Shown one piece after another: positions 1 through 8,134 of a stretch of 64,000 nucleotides of DNA. The first letter of the stretch is position 1; every line of letters starts with the position of its first letter. Origin of the DNA: Paragemmobacter kunshanensis (GTDB lineage Bacteria > Pseudomonadota > Alphaproteobacteria > Rhodobacterales > Rhodobacteraceae); the NCBI RefSeq assembly GCF_011059185.1, contig NZ_JAALFE010000001.1, positions 124,001-188,000 on the forward strand, in the 5' to 3' direction. The notes beneath the pieces are model-generated. The model made no database searches and was not told where the DNA came from. It was given only the letters and a program-made list of their open reading frames with translations. The position numbers were made by a program, and so were the translations under genes.

Positions 1-364
1 CATCCGCGCCCGCCCCGCCGAACAGGCGATCCGCGCCATCGCCGCCGCCAAGGACATCGGCCCCGCCCCGGCCCAGCAGCGTATCATCCCCGCCAAGCCC
101 CGAGATCGTGTCGGCGACATTCGTCCCGGCCAGCAGGTCATCGCCGGATGTCGCGCCGCCGCCCGCGATGCGGGCCGGGGCGGCCTGGGCCAGAAGCGTC
201 TGATCCTGATCGGTATCGTCGCCTGCCGCCGGACCGGCGGTGTCGTCCCCCGTGCCGGCCGCCTCGGCGGCCTCTCCCTCGCTGTCATCATTCGTGGAAC
301 TGTCGAGAAGGAAGTTGGACAGCGCCGCAAAGGGCAAGGCAAGCAACATCAGAAGGGCGCTCAT
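1..364 (-). CDS. RTX calcium-binding repeat protein, C-terminal part outside window
   Basis: Only the first 121 residues or so are visible, because the gene runs off the left edge. It opens with a hydrophobic stretch (about residues 4-20), then an acidic Asp/Ser/Glu linker. Glycine-aspartate nonapeptides of the GGxGxDxLx type start near residue 74 and bind calcium in this family. The ATG at 364 is preceded by TGGAG at good spacing; a second ATG at 349 is less likely. The architecture matches the two other RTX proteins at 965-1903 and 29763-30755. Export, probably by a type I system, is inferred from the family. Confidence 0.8.
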   Translation of the reverse strand, partial: MSALLMLLALPFAALSNFLLDSSTNDDSEGEAAEAAGTGDDTAGPAAGDDTDQDQTLLAQAAPARIAGGGATSGDDLLAGTNVADTISGLGGDDTLLGRGGADVLGGGDGADRLFGGAGAD

Positions 365-394
365 CACACAAACTCCAGCACTCGTTACAATGCC

Positions 395-412
395 GAAAAT
401 TTGACGCAATTC
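395..412. repeat. Degenerate TTTGACGCAA palindrome
   Basis: An imperfect hairpin centred on TTTGACGCAA lies upstream of the partial RTX gene. It resembles the second hairpin of the four-hairpin array at 31375-31496 (core TTTGACGCAAA) but lacks one A in the right arm. The rest of 365-550 holds no gene that I can support. Confidence 0.35.
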
Positions 413-550
413 ATGCGCCCAAAGCAAGCGATTCCCGGGGCCGAGGGTCGCGCGTTAACGATGCGGAAACTATTTGCGCTGCACCCCGGAAACCGTTCCC
501 GATTCGCGAACAATCACCCCTACGGTCCCGGTTCCGGCGGCAGGGCGGCC

Positions 551-859
551 TCAGCCATGGGTCTTGAAGGCCTCGGTGAAGGCGGCCTTCTGGGCATCCG
601 ATGCCTCGGCCTGATGCAGCGCCTTCCAGTCGTCATAGGGCATGCCATAGACCAGCGTCTTCGCCTCGTCCTTGCCCAGCGGCACGCCCGCCTCTGCCGC
701 CGCCTCGGCCATCCAGCGGCTCAGGCAGTTGCGGCAGAAGCCGGCAAGGTTCATCAGGTCGATGTTCTGCACATCGGTCCGGTTCTGCAGATGGTCGCGC
801 AGCCGCCGATAGGCGGCGGCCTCCAGGGCCTGCATCGTGGCATCGTCGATCTGGGTCAT
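551..859 (-). CDS. DUF1244 family protein
   Basis: A 102-residue, mostly helical cytoplasmic protein. Its central NLAGFCRNC-LSRW segment and its YGMPYDDWK segment are typical of the DUF1244 family, which is widespread in proteobacteria and has no assigned function. The ATG at 859 is chosen because AGGAGG lies just upstream; a longer reading to 907 has no such support. It stands alone between two RTX genes on the same strand. Confidence 0.85.
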   Translation of the reverse strand: MTQIDDATMQALEAAAYRRLRDHLQNRTDVQNIDLMNLAGFCRNCLSRWMAEAAAEAGVPLGKDEAKTLVYGMPYDDWKALHQAEASDAQKAAFTEAFKTHG

Positions 860-964
860 GCGGCGGTCCTCCTTCCGGCAAAGGTAGGCCCTGCGCCCCG
901 CGCGCACCAGCCCCCCGGAAGGCCCCGCCCCGGCGCTGCGCGCAGAGCGCGCGCACCCTCCCCG

Positions 965-1903
965 CTAGACCCGCGTCCGCACGATATCCGCCGCGTTCAG
1001 CTGATCCGCCCGCAGCCCCGGCAGATAGACCACATCCGCCCCGTCCACGGTGACCATCACACCCTGATCCTGCTGCTCCACCACGATATCGACCCCGGCC
1101 TGCGACTCTACCAGCACCTCAAGCCGGTCCTCGGCCGGGTTGAAATCCTCCACCCGCACCACTTGCCCGAAATTCGGATCCGCCGGATCGTCCGGCACCG
1201 GCGGCACCAGCGCCGAGAAGATATCCGCCCCCGCCCCGCCGGTCATCACATCGCCCCGGTCGCCGACCAGCACATCATCCCCATCCCCGCCGATCAGGCG
1301 ATCCTCGCTCGCCTCGCCCCCCACATTGAACAGATTGTTCAGAACCCGGCTCTCGACCGGGCCGGAAATCGCGCCATAGCGGGCTTCCACCGCAGTGATG
1401 AAGGCATTGCGATCCAGATCATCCAGAACATCGCCGGGCGAGGCGCTGTCGGGCGTCAGCCCGATCAGCACGTCATTCCCTGCCCCGCCATCCAGCGTAT
1501 TGGCCCCGTCCATGCCCGCCAGCACATCCGCGCCCGCCCCGCCCGCCATGGAATCATCCCCGGCCCCGCCGACCAGCAGATCGTTCCCCGCATCGCCGGA
1601 CATCTGGTCATTGCCCGCACCGCCCAGCAGCACGTCATTGGCCGCCCCGCCCAGAAGCGTATCCGTGCCATTGTCGCCCACCAGAAGATCGACCCCGGCA
1701 TCGCCCTGCAACAGATCATCGCCGTTGAAGCCAAGGATCAGGTCATCCCCGGCATCGCCCGAGATGTCATTGTCGCCCGCATCCCCGCGCAGAAGATCCG
1801 CCTCATCCTCGCCGCCATCCACGGCAGGGGCGGGATCATCATCCCCGCCTGACAAAAGCCCGATCAGGCCAAGGGGGATAATCGTCAACAGAACCAGCAA
1901 CAT
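965..1903 (-). CDS. RTX calcium-binding repeat protein
   Basis: A 312-residue protein. Residues 1-18 are hydrophobic and could be a membrane anchor or uncleaved signal. An acidic linker with GGDDDPAP follows, then about ten GGxGxDxLx nonapeptides between residues 35 and 150, and a second small group around 205-235. The C-terminal 85 residues carry a V[12 protein letters not shown] motif and end in a hydrophobic tail. The same C-terminal module occurs in the protein at 29763-30755. Calcium binding follows from the repeats; the biological role is unknown. No strong ribosome site precedes the ATG. Confidence 0.85.
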   Translation of the reverse strand: MLLVLLTIIPLGLIGLLSGGDDDPAPAVDGGEDEADLLRGDAGDNDISGDAGDDLILGFNGDDLLQGDAGVDLLVGDNGTDTLLGGAANDVLLGGAGNDQMSGDAGNDLLVGGAGDDSMAGGAGADVLAGMDGANTLDGGAGNDVLIGLTPDSASPGDVLDDLDRNAFITAVEARYGAISGPVESRVLNNLFNVGGEASEDRLIGGDGDDVLVGDRGDVMTGGAGADIFSALVPPVPDDPADPNFGQVVRVEDFNPAEDRLEVLVESQAGVDIVVEQQDQGVMVTVDGADVVYLPGLRADQLNAADIVRTRV

Positions 1904-2017
1904 GGCAAAACTCGCACAGGGAAATCACACCAGCCGTCAGTTGCGGGGTCTCCGCCGATTCTGTCAAATGCCGCGCAGTTCGCGCCACATCACGGAAACA
2001 ATCCGCGCCAGCGCGGT

Positions 2018-2033
2018 GAATTGTCGGCAATTC
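2018..2033. terminator. Short hairpin downstream of the N-formylglutamate amidohydrolase gene
   Basis: GAATTG-TCGG-CAATTC forms a perfect 6-bp stem just after the minus-strand stop at 2038. A second GC hairpin (CCGCGC-CA-GCGCGG, about 2003-2016) lies next to it. A terminator role is possible, but there is no clear T-run. Confidence 0.35.
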
Positions 2034-2037
2034 GCGC

Positions 2038-2775
2038 CTATCCCCCCGCCCCGGCCAGCGCCCGCCGCAGCAGCGGCGCCAGACGCGCGCCCCAGGCGGC
2101 CTGATCCGCAGCCGTGGCGATCAGGTCGTTCCTGACCTCGATCAGCGTGTTCTGCCGCCCCGGGCGCAGGGCGTGCCGGTCGATCGCATCGCCCGGCAGA
2201 TGGCCCGAATAGGGCTCGTTGTCGCCCACGCACAGATCCGCCTCGCCGCGCAGCACCTCGATCAGGGCATGGCTCAGCCGCCCGTCCAGATGCGAATGCA
2301 GCACCCCCACATGCCAGGGGCGCGGCGCGCGCCCCTTCAGGCAGGGGGTAAAGGAATGCACCGCCACGATCACCACATCCGGCCGCCGCGCGGCCAGCCG
2401 CGCCAGCGCCGCGTGATAGGGGCGATAGAGCCGCGAAAGCCGCTCCTCCACGCCCTCGGCCCCGATATGGCGGTTCGCCGGGATGATCGTGCCGTCATAC
2501 AGCTTCATCACCAGCGTCGGGTCATCCTCGCCCCGGTTCGGGTCGATCACCAGGCGGCTGAAATCCGACAGCACCACCGGGCTGTCCAGCGCCGCGCCCA
2601 GCGCCTCTGCCACCCCCGCCGCGCCGATGTCAAAGGCGATGTGGCGGCCCATATCCGCAGGCCCGATCCCCAGATCGCCCCCCGCCACCCAATCCGGCAC
2701 GCGGTTCGTCGCATGGTCGCAGGTGATCAGCCAGCGCCCGGGCCGATCCTCGCCGATGATCCGATAGGCACTCAC
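2038..2775 (-). CDS. N-formylglutamate amidohydrolase family protein
   Basis: A 245-residue cytoplasmic hydrolase of the family that cleaves N-formylglutamate to formate and glutamate in the five-step histidine degradation route. The family's DHATNRVP segment lies near residue 23, the SRLVIDPNR segment near 75-90, and the metal-site VAVHSFTP segment near 140. No hut genes are adjacent, so the substrate is not certain. A GTG at 2775 has AGGGGA nine bases upstream; the longer TTG start at 2784 has its purine run too close. It is divergent from pyk. Confidence 0.85.
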   Translation of the reverse strand: MSAYRIIGEDRPGRWLITCDHATNRVPDWVAGGDLGIGPADMGRHIAFDIGAAGVAEALGAALDSPVVLSDFSRLVIDPNRGEDDPTLVMKLYDGTIIPANRHIGAEGVEERLSRLYRPYHAALARLAARRPDVVIVAVHSFTPCLKGRAPRPWHVGVLHSHLDGRLSHALIEVLRGEADLCVGDNEPYSGHLPGDAIDRHALRPGRQNTLIEVRNDLIATAADQAAWGARLAPLLRRALAGAGG

Positions 2776-2804
2776 ACCCGCCAATCCCCTGCCGTTTTCA
2801 TGAA

Positions 2805-2825
2805 TTCGTCATTTATTCTGACGAA
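2805..2825. promoter_or_regulatory. Inverted repeat in the divergent intergenic region ahead of pyk
   Basis: TTCGTCA-TTTATTC-TGACGAA is a perfect 7-bp inverted repeat with an AT-rich centre. It lies between the divergent amidohydrolase and pyk genes. The form suits a dimeric regulator site, but no regulator is identified. Confidence 0.35.
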
Positions 2826-2914
2826 GAGGAAACCGCCAGTTGCGGCAGGCCCCCGATTGCGCCATAACCCGCCTCGGCCCACGACAAAATGAAGAACTGC
2901 AGAAGGAGGAAGGC

Positions 2915-4363
2915 ATGAGACGCCTTCGGAACGTCAAGATCGTGGCCACACTCGGACCGGCCTCCAGCGATTACGCAACCATCCGCGCTTTGTTCGAGGC
3001 GGGCGCAGACGTGTTCCGCCTGAACATGTCGCACGGCACGCATGACGATATCCGTGCGCGCCATGTCATCATCCGCCGGGTCGAGGCCGATACCGGCCGC
3101 CCCATCGCGATCCTGGCCGATCTTCAGGGCCCCAAGCTGCGCGTCGGCGCCTTTGCCAATGACGCGGGCGAGGAACTGGCCGAAGGCGCGGCCTTCCGCA
3201 TGGATCTCGATCCCGCGCCGGGCGACGCGACGCGCGTGCAACTTCCGCATCCCGAGATTTTCGCCGCGCTGGAACCCGGGGCCTCGCTTCTGGTCAATGA
3301 CGGCAAGATCCGCCTGCGGGTGGAAACCTGCGGCAAGGACTTTGCCAATTGCACCGTCACCGTGGGCGGCACCATCTCCAACCGCAAGGGCGTGAACGTG
3401 CCCGATGTCGTGCTGCCGCTGGCCGCGCTGTCGGACAAGGATCGCAAGGATCTGGAATTCGCCTGCGAACTGGGGGTGGACTGGCTGGCGCTCTCCTTCG
3501 TGCAGCGCCCCGAAGACGTGATCGAGGCCCGCGATCTGGCCCGTGGCCGCGCCGCCATCCTGTCCAAGATCGAAAAGCCCGCCGCCGTAAAGGCCTATGA
3601 CGCCATCCTTGAGGTGTCGGATGGCATCATGGTGGCGCGCGGCGATCTGGGCGTCGAACTGCCCGTGCATTCCGTGCCGCCGATCCAGAAGAAACTGGTC
3701 CGCGGCGCGCGGGCGGCGGCAAAGCCGGTGATCGTGGCCACGCAGATGCTCGAATCCATGATCGAATCGCCCATGCCCACGCGGGCCGAGGTGTCGGACG
3801 TCGCCACCGCCATCTATGAAGGCGCGGATGCGATCATGCTGTCGGCGGAATCCGCGGCCGGGAAATACCCGGTCGAGGCCGTCACCACCATGAACAACGT
3901 GGCGATCAGCGTCGAAGGCGATGCCGTCTACCGCCAGATCATCGAGGCCAGCCGCAGCGTCGCCCGCACCTCGGTTGCCGATGGCATCGTCGCCGCCGCG
4001 CGCGAGATCGCCGAAAGCGCCGACATCAAGGCGATCTGCTGCTTCTCGCAATCGGGGACGACGGTTTCGCTGGTGGCCCGCGAACGGCCCCGCGTGCCGA
4101 TCATCGCGCTGACCCCGCTGATGGAAACCGCCCGCCGCATGTGCCTGACCTGGGGCGCGCATTGCGTCATCACCGAAGAGCAGGACCGCTTCAAGGGCGC
4201 CGTCATCTCGGCCGTCCGCGCCGCGCGGACCTATGGCTTCGCCTCCGAGAAGGATCAGATCGTGCTGACCGCGGGCGTCCCCTTCAACGTGCAGGGGACA
4301 ACGAACATCCTGCGCGTCGCGCCCTGCGATGAACGATTGATCTACCGGGTCGATCCCGAATAA
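2915..4363 (+). CDS. pyk: Pyruvate kinase
   Basis: A 482-residue glycolytic enzyme that converts phosphoenolpyruvate and ADP to pyruvate and ATP. The RLNMSHG segment (35-41), the active-site signature around Lys218 (ILSKIEKPAAV) and the GDLGVELP segment are all present. The length is normal for bacterial PK with A, B and C domains. The ATG at 2915 follows AGAAGGAGG at ideal spacing, so the upstream in-frame extension is rejected. A perfect terminator follows directly. Confidence 0.97.
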   Translation: MRRLRNVKIVATLGPASSDYATIRALFEAGADVFRLNMSHGTHDDIRARHVIIRRVEADTGRPIAILADLQGPKLRVGAFANDAGEELAEGAAFRMDLDPAPGDATRVQLPHPEIFAALEPGASLLVNDGKIRLRVETCGKDFANCTVTVGGTISNRKGVNVPDVVLPLAALSDKDRKDLEFACELGVDWLALSFVQRPEDVIEARDLARGRAAILSKIEKPAAVKAYDAILEVSDGIMVARGDLGVELPVHSVPPIQKKLVRGARAAAKPVIVATQMLESMIESPMPTRAEVSDVATAIYEGADAIMLSAESAAGKYPVEAVTTMNNVAISVEGDAVYRQIIEASRSVARTSVADGIVAAAREIAESADIKAICCFSQSGTTVSLVARERPRVPIIALTPLMETARRMCLTWGAHCVITEEQDRFKGAVISAVRAARTYGFASEKDQIVLTAGVPFNVQGTTNILRVAPCDERLIYRVDPE

Positions 4364-4366
4364 CCT

Positions 4367-4399
4367 GAAACGGCCCGCATCCAAGATGCGGGCCGTTTC
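4367..4399 (+). terminator. Rho-independent-type terminator after pyk
   Basis: A perfect 15-bp stem (GAAACGGCCCGCATC and its complement) with loop CAA begins three bases after the pyk stop. The T content after the stem is modest. Confidence 0.75.
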
Positions 4400-4419
4400 G
4401 GTTGTAAGGGGTGCGCCTG

Positions 4420-4650
4420 TTGGTCAATACGAATGATCTCTCCCTCGTTCTCGGGGTGGTGCTGGCCGTCTTTGCCATCCCCTCGCTGCTCAACGCCTGG
4501 ACAGAGGATCGCCCCCCGCGCTTTGGCACCATCATCGGCCTGACCGGCCTCGTCCTCATCGGGCTTGCCATGGCGCGCAGCCCGTCGGGCTATGGTCTCG
4601 ATGACGTGCTTCCCGCCTTTTCCCGCGTCATCCGGGCCTTTCTCCACTGA
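4420..4650 (+). CDS. Small two-helix membrane protein, paralogue of the next gene
   Basis: A 76-residue protein with two hydrophobic segments (about residues 6-24 and 35-52). It shares a D-L-x-L-x-LG ... IPSLL-x-A ... DR-x-P pattern with the protein at 4678-4902, which suggests tandem duplication. A TTG at 4420 has AAGGGG eight bases upstream and gives an N-terminus that lines up with the paralogue. A GTG at 4411 is the alternative. The function is unknown. It lies between the pyk terminator and rpmI-rplT. Confidence 0.65.
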   Translation: MVNTNDLSLVLGVVLAVFAIPSLLNAWTEDRPPRFGTIIGLTGLVLIGLAMARSPSGYGLDDVLPAFSRVIRAFLH

Positions 4651-4677
4651 CCCGCCCCCCGGCCGCAGGACACGCGC

Positions 4678-4902
4678 ATGGACCATGACCTTCTCCTCAT
4701 CCTCGGGCTCGGGCTCTGCTGCCTGTCCATCCCCTCGCTGCTTTCGGCGCTGATCGACGATCGCCTGCCCCTCGTCGCGGGCTTCGGTCTTGTCGTGGGC
4801 GGGGCGCTGGCCCTCTGGGGCCTGCTCGGCGGCAGCATGGACCTGCACCCCGCCAACCTGCCCCGCCTCTTCTTCGAGGTGCTGGGCCGCTACCTGCCCT
4901 GA
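4678..4902 (+). CDS. Small two-helix membrane protein, paralogue of the previous gene
   Basis: A 74-residue protein with two hydrophobic helices (about residues 5-23 and 30-49), joined by the [12 protein letters not shown] segment that is also found in the upstream neighbour. The C-terminal third is amphipathic. No known domain is recognised. It follows its paralogue after 27 bases, so the two are probably co-transcribed. A GC-rich hairpin separates them from rpmI. Confidence 0.7.
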   Translation: MDHDLLLILGLGLCCLSIPSLLSALIDDRLPLVAGFGLVVGGALALWGLLGGSMDLHPANLPRLFFEVLGRYLP

Positions 4903-4909
4903 TCGCGCA

Positions 4910-4929
4910 GGGGCGCGCGAGCGCGCCCC
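4910..4929 (+). terminator. GC-rich hairpin after the small membrane protein pair
   Basis: GGGGCGCG-CGAG-CGCGCCCC forms an 8-bp stem followed by a C-run and CTTTT. It would separate the membrane protein pair from the rpmI promoter. Confidence 0.5.
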
Positions 4930-4949
4930 CCCCGCCCGCGCTTTTCCCC

Positions 4950-4978
4950 TTGCGCCCCGGCCCGGCCCCGCCTATACG
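4950..4978 (+). promoter_or_regulatory. Candidate sigma-70 promoter of rpmI-rplT
   Basis: TTGCGC (4950-4955) and TATACG (4973-4978) are separated by exactly 17 bases, about 70 bases upstream of the rpmI start. The match to the housekeeping consensus is moderate, but the spacing is optimal. Confidence 0.5.
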
Positions 4979-5050
4979 GCCCACCTTGCGATACCCGCGC
5001 GACCGGCCGATGTGGCATGCCGAGTCGCGCCTGCAACCACGGAGATGGAA

Positions 5051-5251
5051 ATGCCCAAGATGAAGACCAAGTCGGCGGCGAAGAAGCGGTTCAGCTTCAC
5101 GGCCTCCGGTCGGGTGAAGGCCGGCGTCGCCGGCAAGCGCCACGGCATGATCAAGCGTACGACGAAATTCATCCGCGATGCGTCCGGCACCATGCTGCTG
5201 TGCGACAGCGATGCGAAGATCGTCAAGAAGTACATGCCCTACGACCGGTAA
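5051..5251 (+). CDS. rpmI: 50S ribosomal protein L35
   Basis: A 66-residue basic protein that opens with [14 protein letters not shown], the hallmark of bacterial L35, and ends in YMPYDR. It is a component of the large ribosomal subunit. GGAGATGG precedes the ATG. rplT follows 12 bases downstream, the conserved order in bacteria. Confidence 0.98.
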   Translation: MPKMKTKSAAKKRFSFTASGRVKAGVAGKRHGMIKRTTKFIRDASGTMLLCDSDAKIVKKYMPYDR

Positions 5252-5263
5252 GGAGAACAGCAT

Positions 5264-5626
5264 ATGTCCCGCGTCAAATCCGGTGTCGTGACCCACGCCC
5301 GTCACCGCAAGGTCATCAAGCAGGCTGCCGGTTACTACGGTGCCCGCTCGCGCAACTTCCGCACCGCCACCCAGGCGGTCGACAAGGCCAACCAGTATGC
5401 CACCCGCGACCGCAAGACCCGCAAGCGCAACTTCCGCGCCCTGTGGATCCAGCGCATCAACGCGGCTGTCCGCCTGTTCGACCTTGAGATGACCTATTCC
5501 AAGTTCATCAACGGCCTGGCCAAGGCCGGGATCGAGGTGGACCGCAAGGTTCTGGCCGATCTCGCCGTGCATGAGCCCGAGGCGTTCAACGCCATCGCCG
5601 CCCAGGCCAAGGCCGCGCTGGCCTGA
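5264..5626 (+). CDS. rplT: 50S ribosomal protein L20
   Basis: A 120-residue protein with the basic N-terminal tail ([20 protein letters not shown]) and the globular domain containing [18 protein letters not shown], both diagnostic of L20. It binds 23S rRNA early in large-subunit assembly. AAGGAG lies upstream of the ATG. A strong terminator follows. Confidence 0.98.
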   Translation: MSRVKSGVVTHARHRKVIKQAAGYYGARSRNFRTATQAVDKANQYATRDRKTRKRNFRALWIQRINAAVRLFDLEMTYSKFINGLAKAGIEVDRKVLADLAVHEPEAFNAIAAQAKAALA

Positions 5627-5649
5627 TCGCCAGACGGCATCGTTTCGAA

Positions 5650-5675
5650 AAGGCCGCCTCCGGGCGGCCTTTTTC
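5650..5675 (+). terminator. Rho-independent terminator of rpmI-rplT
   Basis: A nine-bp perfect stem AAGGCCGCC-TCCG-GGCGGCCTT runs straight into a run of five T residues. Confidence 0.85.
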
Positions 5676-5862
5676 ATGCCCGGCGGTAAACCCCGGCGCG
5701 GATCGTCCGTTCCTGCTGCACAGATGGCAAAAGCCACGGCACGGGGATCCGCAAGGATCCCGATCTGACAGGAAAGGATCCCCCCCCGCCCGGACAGGGC
5801 CGCCCCTCCCCCCCCGTTTTTTCCGCATGCTTGACCCGCCTTCAGGCGGATGCAACCTTAAG

Positions 5863-5873
5863 ATGATTATCAT
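5863..5873. promoter_or_regulatory. ATGATTATCAT palindrome upstream of the SGNH lipoprotein
   Basis: A perfect 11-base palindrome ends 17 bases before the ATG at 5890. It resembles half of a Fur/Mur-type box but is not a full consensus match. A CCGCC-TTCA-GGCGG hairpin lies just upstream. Confidence 0.3.
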
Positions 5874-5889
5874 ATTGGAACCCTGACGC

Positions 5890-6582
5890 ATGTTTCGCCC
5901 CCTGATTGCCCTTTTCTCCGCGCTCTTCCTGCTGTCGGCCTGTGGCGAGGTTGTCACCGAAAGCACAAGGGACGCCCGCATCCTGCTGATCGGCGATTCC
6001 ATGATGGCGGCCAATCGCGGTTCCGGGCGCGCCGTGGCCAATGCGATCGAACGGCAACTGGGGGAAGAGGTGATCGACCGGTCGGTGATCGCGTCGCGCT
6101 ATTTCTATTTCCTGCCCATCTCGGGCGCGGCGGGGCTGCGCCTGCCCGCGCAGTATCAGCCCGGCGGCTGGGACTGGGTGGTGATCAATGGCGGCGGCAA
6201 TGACCTGATGTTCGGCTGCGGCTGCGGCTTTTGCAACACGATGGTCGATCGCCTCGTGTCGCGCGATGGCACCTCGGGGGCCATTCCCGAACTGGTCGCC
6301 CGCATCCGCAAGACCGGGGCGAAGGTCGTCTATTCCGGCTATCTGCGCAATCCCGGCCTCTATACCCCCGTCCGGGCCTGCAAACCCTATGGCGACGAAC
6401 TGGATCGCCGCCTTGCCCGCATGGCGGCCCGCGATGACGGCATGATCTTCCTGCCCATGTCCGACCTTGTGCCAGCGGGCGATCCCAGCCTGCACCAGGA
6501 GGACATGATCCACCCCTCGCCCAAGGGCAGCGCCGCCATCGGCGCCCGCATCGCCGCCGCCATCCGCGCCAACGGCGGCTGA
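5890..6582 (+). CDS. SGNH/GDSL hydrolase-type lipoprotein
   Basis: A 230-residue protein. Residues 1-18 form a lipoprotein signal ending in the lipobox LLSAC, so Cys18 would be lipidated. The GDS nucleophile block is LLIGDSMM near residue 34. The block with Gly-Asn is INGGGNDL near 100, and the DxxH block is EDMIHPS near the C-terminus. These are the catalytic blocks of SGNH esterases and acetylhydrolases, so it probably removes an ester group from an envelope substrate. A CGCGFC cysteine cluster near residue 113 is unusual. The substrate is unknown. Confidence 0.85.
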   Translation: MFRPLIALFSALFLLSACGEVVTESTRDARILLIGDSMMAANRGSGRAVANAIERQLGEEVIDRSVIASRYFYFLPISGAAGLRLPAQYQPGGWDWVVINGGGNDLMFGCGCGFCNTMVDRLVSRDGTSGAIPELVARIRKTGAKVVYSGYLRNPGLYTPVRACKPYGDELDRRLARMAARDDGMIFLPMSDLVPAGDPSLHQEDMIHPSPKGSAAIGARIAAAIRANGG

Positions 6583-6701
6583 CGCCGCCGGTGGGGGAGG
6601 AAACCTCCCCCACACCCCCTCGCGCCCATGGCCAGCGGGCGCACCCCTTGCATCGCAGGCCCCGTGCCGCTACCACCGCCTCGCATCTGCAGGAGGCTTC
6701 C

Positions 6702-7784
6702 ATGGACGGGCTCGACACGCTCAAGGCCAAGTATCTTTCCGCCGTCGCCACTGCGGCGGACGAAGCCGCGCTGGAAGAGGTCCGCCTCGCCGCGCTGGGC
6801 AAGAAGGGCGAGATCAGCGCCATGATGGCGGGCCTCGGCAAGATGGACCCGGATGCCCGCAAGGCCGCCGGGGCCAGCCTGAACGCGCTGAAGGATGAAA
6901 TCGACGCCGCCCTGCGCGCCCGCAAGGCGGGGCTGGCCGATGCCGCGCTGGATGCGCGGCTGCGCACGGAATGGCTGGACGTCACGCTTCCGGGCCGCCC
7001 GCGCCCGCGTGGCACGATCCACCCCGTCAGCCAGGTGATGGAGGAACTGACCGCCATCTTCGCCGATATGGGCTTTGCCGTGGCCGAAGGCCCGCAGGTC
7101 GAATCCGACTGGTTCAACTTCGATGCCCTGAACATCCCGCCCGAACATCCCGCGCGGCAGGAACATGACACCTTCTTCATGCACCGCGCCCCGGGCGACG
7201 ATCGCCCGCCCCATGTGCTGCGCACCCATACCAGCCCCGTGCAGATCCGCGCGATGACGGAACAGGGCGCCCCCATCCGCGTCATCGCGCCGGGCCGCGT
7301 CTACCGCATGGACATGGACCAGACCCATACCCCGATGTTCCATCAGGTCGAGGGGCTGGCCATCGGGCGCGACATCTCCATGGCCAATCTGAAATGGACG
7401 CTGGAGGAATTCTGCCGCGCCTTCTTCGAGGTGGACAAGGTGGAGCTTCGCTTCCGTGCCAGCCACTTCCCCTTCACCGAACCCTCGGCCGAGGTGGACA
7501 TCCGCTATTCCAATGTCGGCGGCCAGTTGCGCATCGGCGAAGGCGACAAGTGGATGGAAATCCTGGGCTCCGGCATGGTGCATCCCAAGGTGCTGGCCGC
7601 GGCGGGCGTGAACCCTGACGAATGGCAGGGCTTTGCCTTCGGCATGGGGATCGACCGGATCGCCATGCTGAAATACGGCATCCCCGACCTGCGCGCCTTC
7701 TTCGAAAGCGATCTGCGCTGGCTGCGCCATTACGGCTTTGCCGCGCTGGACATGCCCGATCTGGCGGGCGGCCTCAGCCGCTGA
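6702..7784 (+). CDS. pheS: Phenylalanyl-tRNA synthetase alpha subunit
   Basis: A 360-residue subunit that activates phenylalanine and charges tRNA-Phe together with PheT. The N-terminal coiled coil (about 1-90) is followed by the class II core: motif 1 near [10 protein letters not shown], motif 2 around [21 protein letters not shown], and motif 3 [17 protein letters not shown]. The ATG at 6702 follows CAGGAGG. A terminator and a small antisense gene separate it from pheT. Confidence 0.97.
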   Translation: MDGLDTLKAKYLSAVATAADEAALEEVRLAALGKKGEISAMMAGLGKMDPDARKAAGASLNALKDEIDAALRARKAGLADAALDARLRTEWLDVTLPGRPRPRGTIHPVSQVMEELTAIFADMGFAVAEGPQVESDWFNFDALNIPPEHPARQEHDTFFMHRAPGDDRPPHVLRTHTSPVQIRAMTEQGAPIRVIAPGRVYRMDMDQTHTPMFHQVEGLAIGRDISMANLKWTLEEFCRAFFEVDKVELRFRASHFPFTEPSAEVDIRYSNVGGQLRIGEGDKWMEILGSGMVHPKVLAAAGVNPDEWQGFAFGMGIDRIAMLKYGIPDLRAFFESDLRWLRHYGFAALDMPDLAGGLSR

Positions 7785-7805
7785 TCGCCACGGTTGCGCC
7801 CAAAA

Positions 7806-7833
7806 GGAAAGCCCCGCCAAGGCGGGGCTTTCC
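7806..7833 (+). terminator. Terminator after pheS
   Basis: A perfect 13-bp stem GGAAAGCCCCGCC / GGCGGGGCTTTCC with a two-base AA centre. It lies 22 bases after the pheS stop and can act in both directions. Confidence 0.7.
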
Positions 7834-7859
7834 ACACGTCATGAAATGGCTCTGTGCAA

Positions 7860-7967
7860 TCAGATCACAAGAAGCAACAGCGCCAGAAGCGACAGCCCCA
7901 TGATCAGGATCAGTCGCCATGCCGGGATGCGGCGGGAAGGGTCGGGTACTTTAAACATCGGGTCCAT
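7860..7967 (-). CDS. Putative 35-residue single-helix membrane protein
   Basis: A minus-strand ORF between pheS and pheT encodes 35 residues. The N-terminus is polar and basic (VPDPSRRIPAWR), followed by a clean hydrophobic helix (LILIMGLSLLALLLLVI). This has the shape of a bacterial small membrane protein, with positive charges on the cytoplasmic side. No strong ribosome site precedes the ATG at 7967; an internal ATG at 7958 is possible. The function is unknown, and expression needs proof. Confidence 0.45.
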   Translation of the reverse strand: MDPMFKVPDPSRRIPAWRLILIMGLSLLALLLLVI

Positions 7968-8134
7968 AGACGAAGGGATGCCACCCATACCGTTCGAAAA
8001 TGTGGCACCCGCGCGCCCCGTTCCGGGCACCCCCTGAACAACCCGTTTCCACTTCGGAAACCCCAGCCCGGCGCTTCCCCTTTCCCGCCCTTTGCGCTAT
8101 CCCCTGCCCTGCAATTCCGAAGGGACCGGCAAAG

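Noticed and set aside
965-1903. DNA tandem repeats as a separate repeat feature
   Set aside because: The periodicity of 27 bases is explained by the RTX nonapeptides of the encoded protein.
2813-4384. 523-codon open frame antisense to pyk
   Set aside because: It mirrors the pyruvate kinase codons, encodes a His/Gly/Arg-rich sequence without family resemblance, and lacks a ribosome site. Long antisense frames are expected in GC-rich genes.
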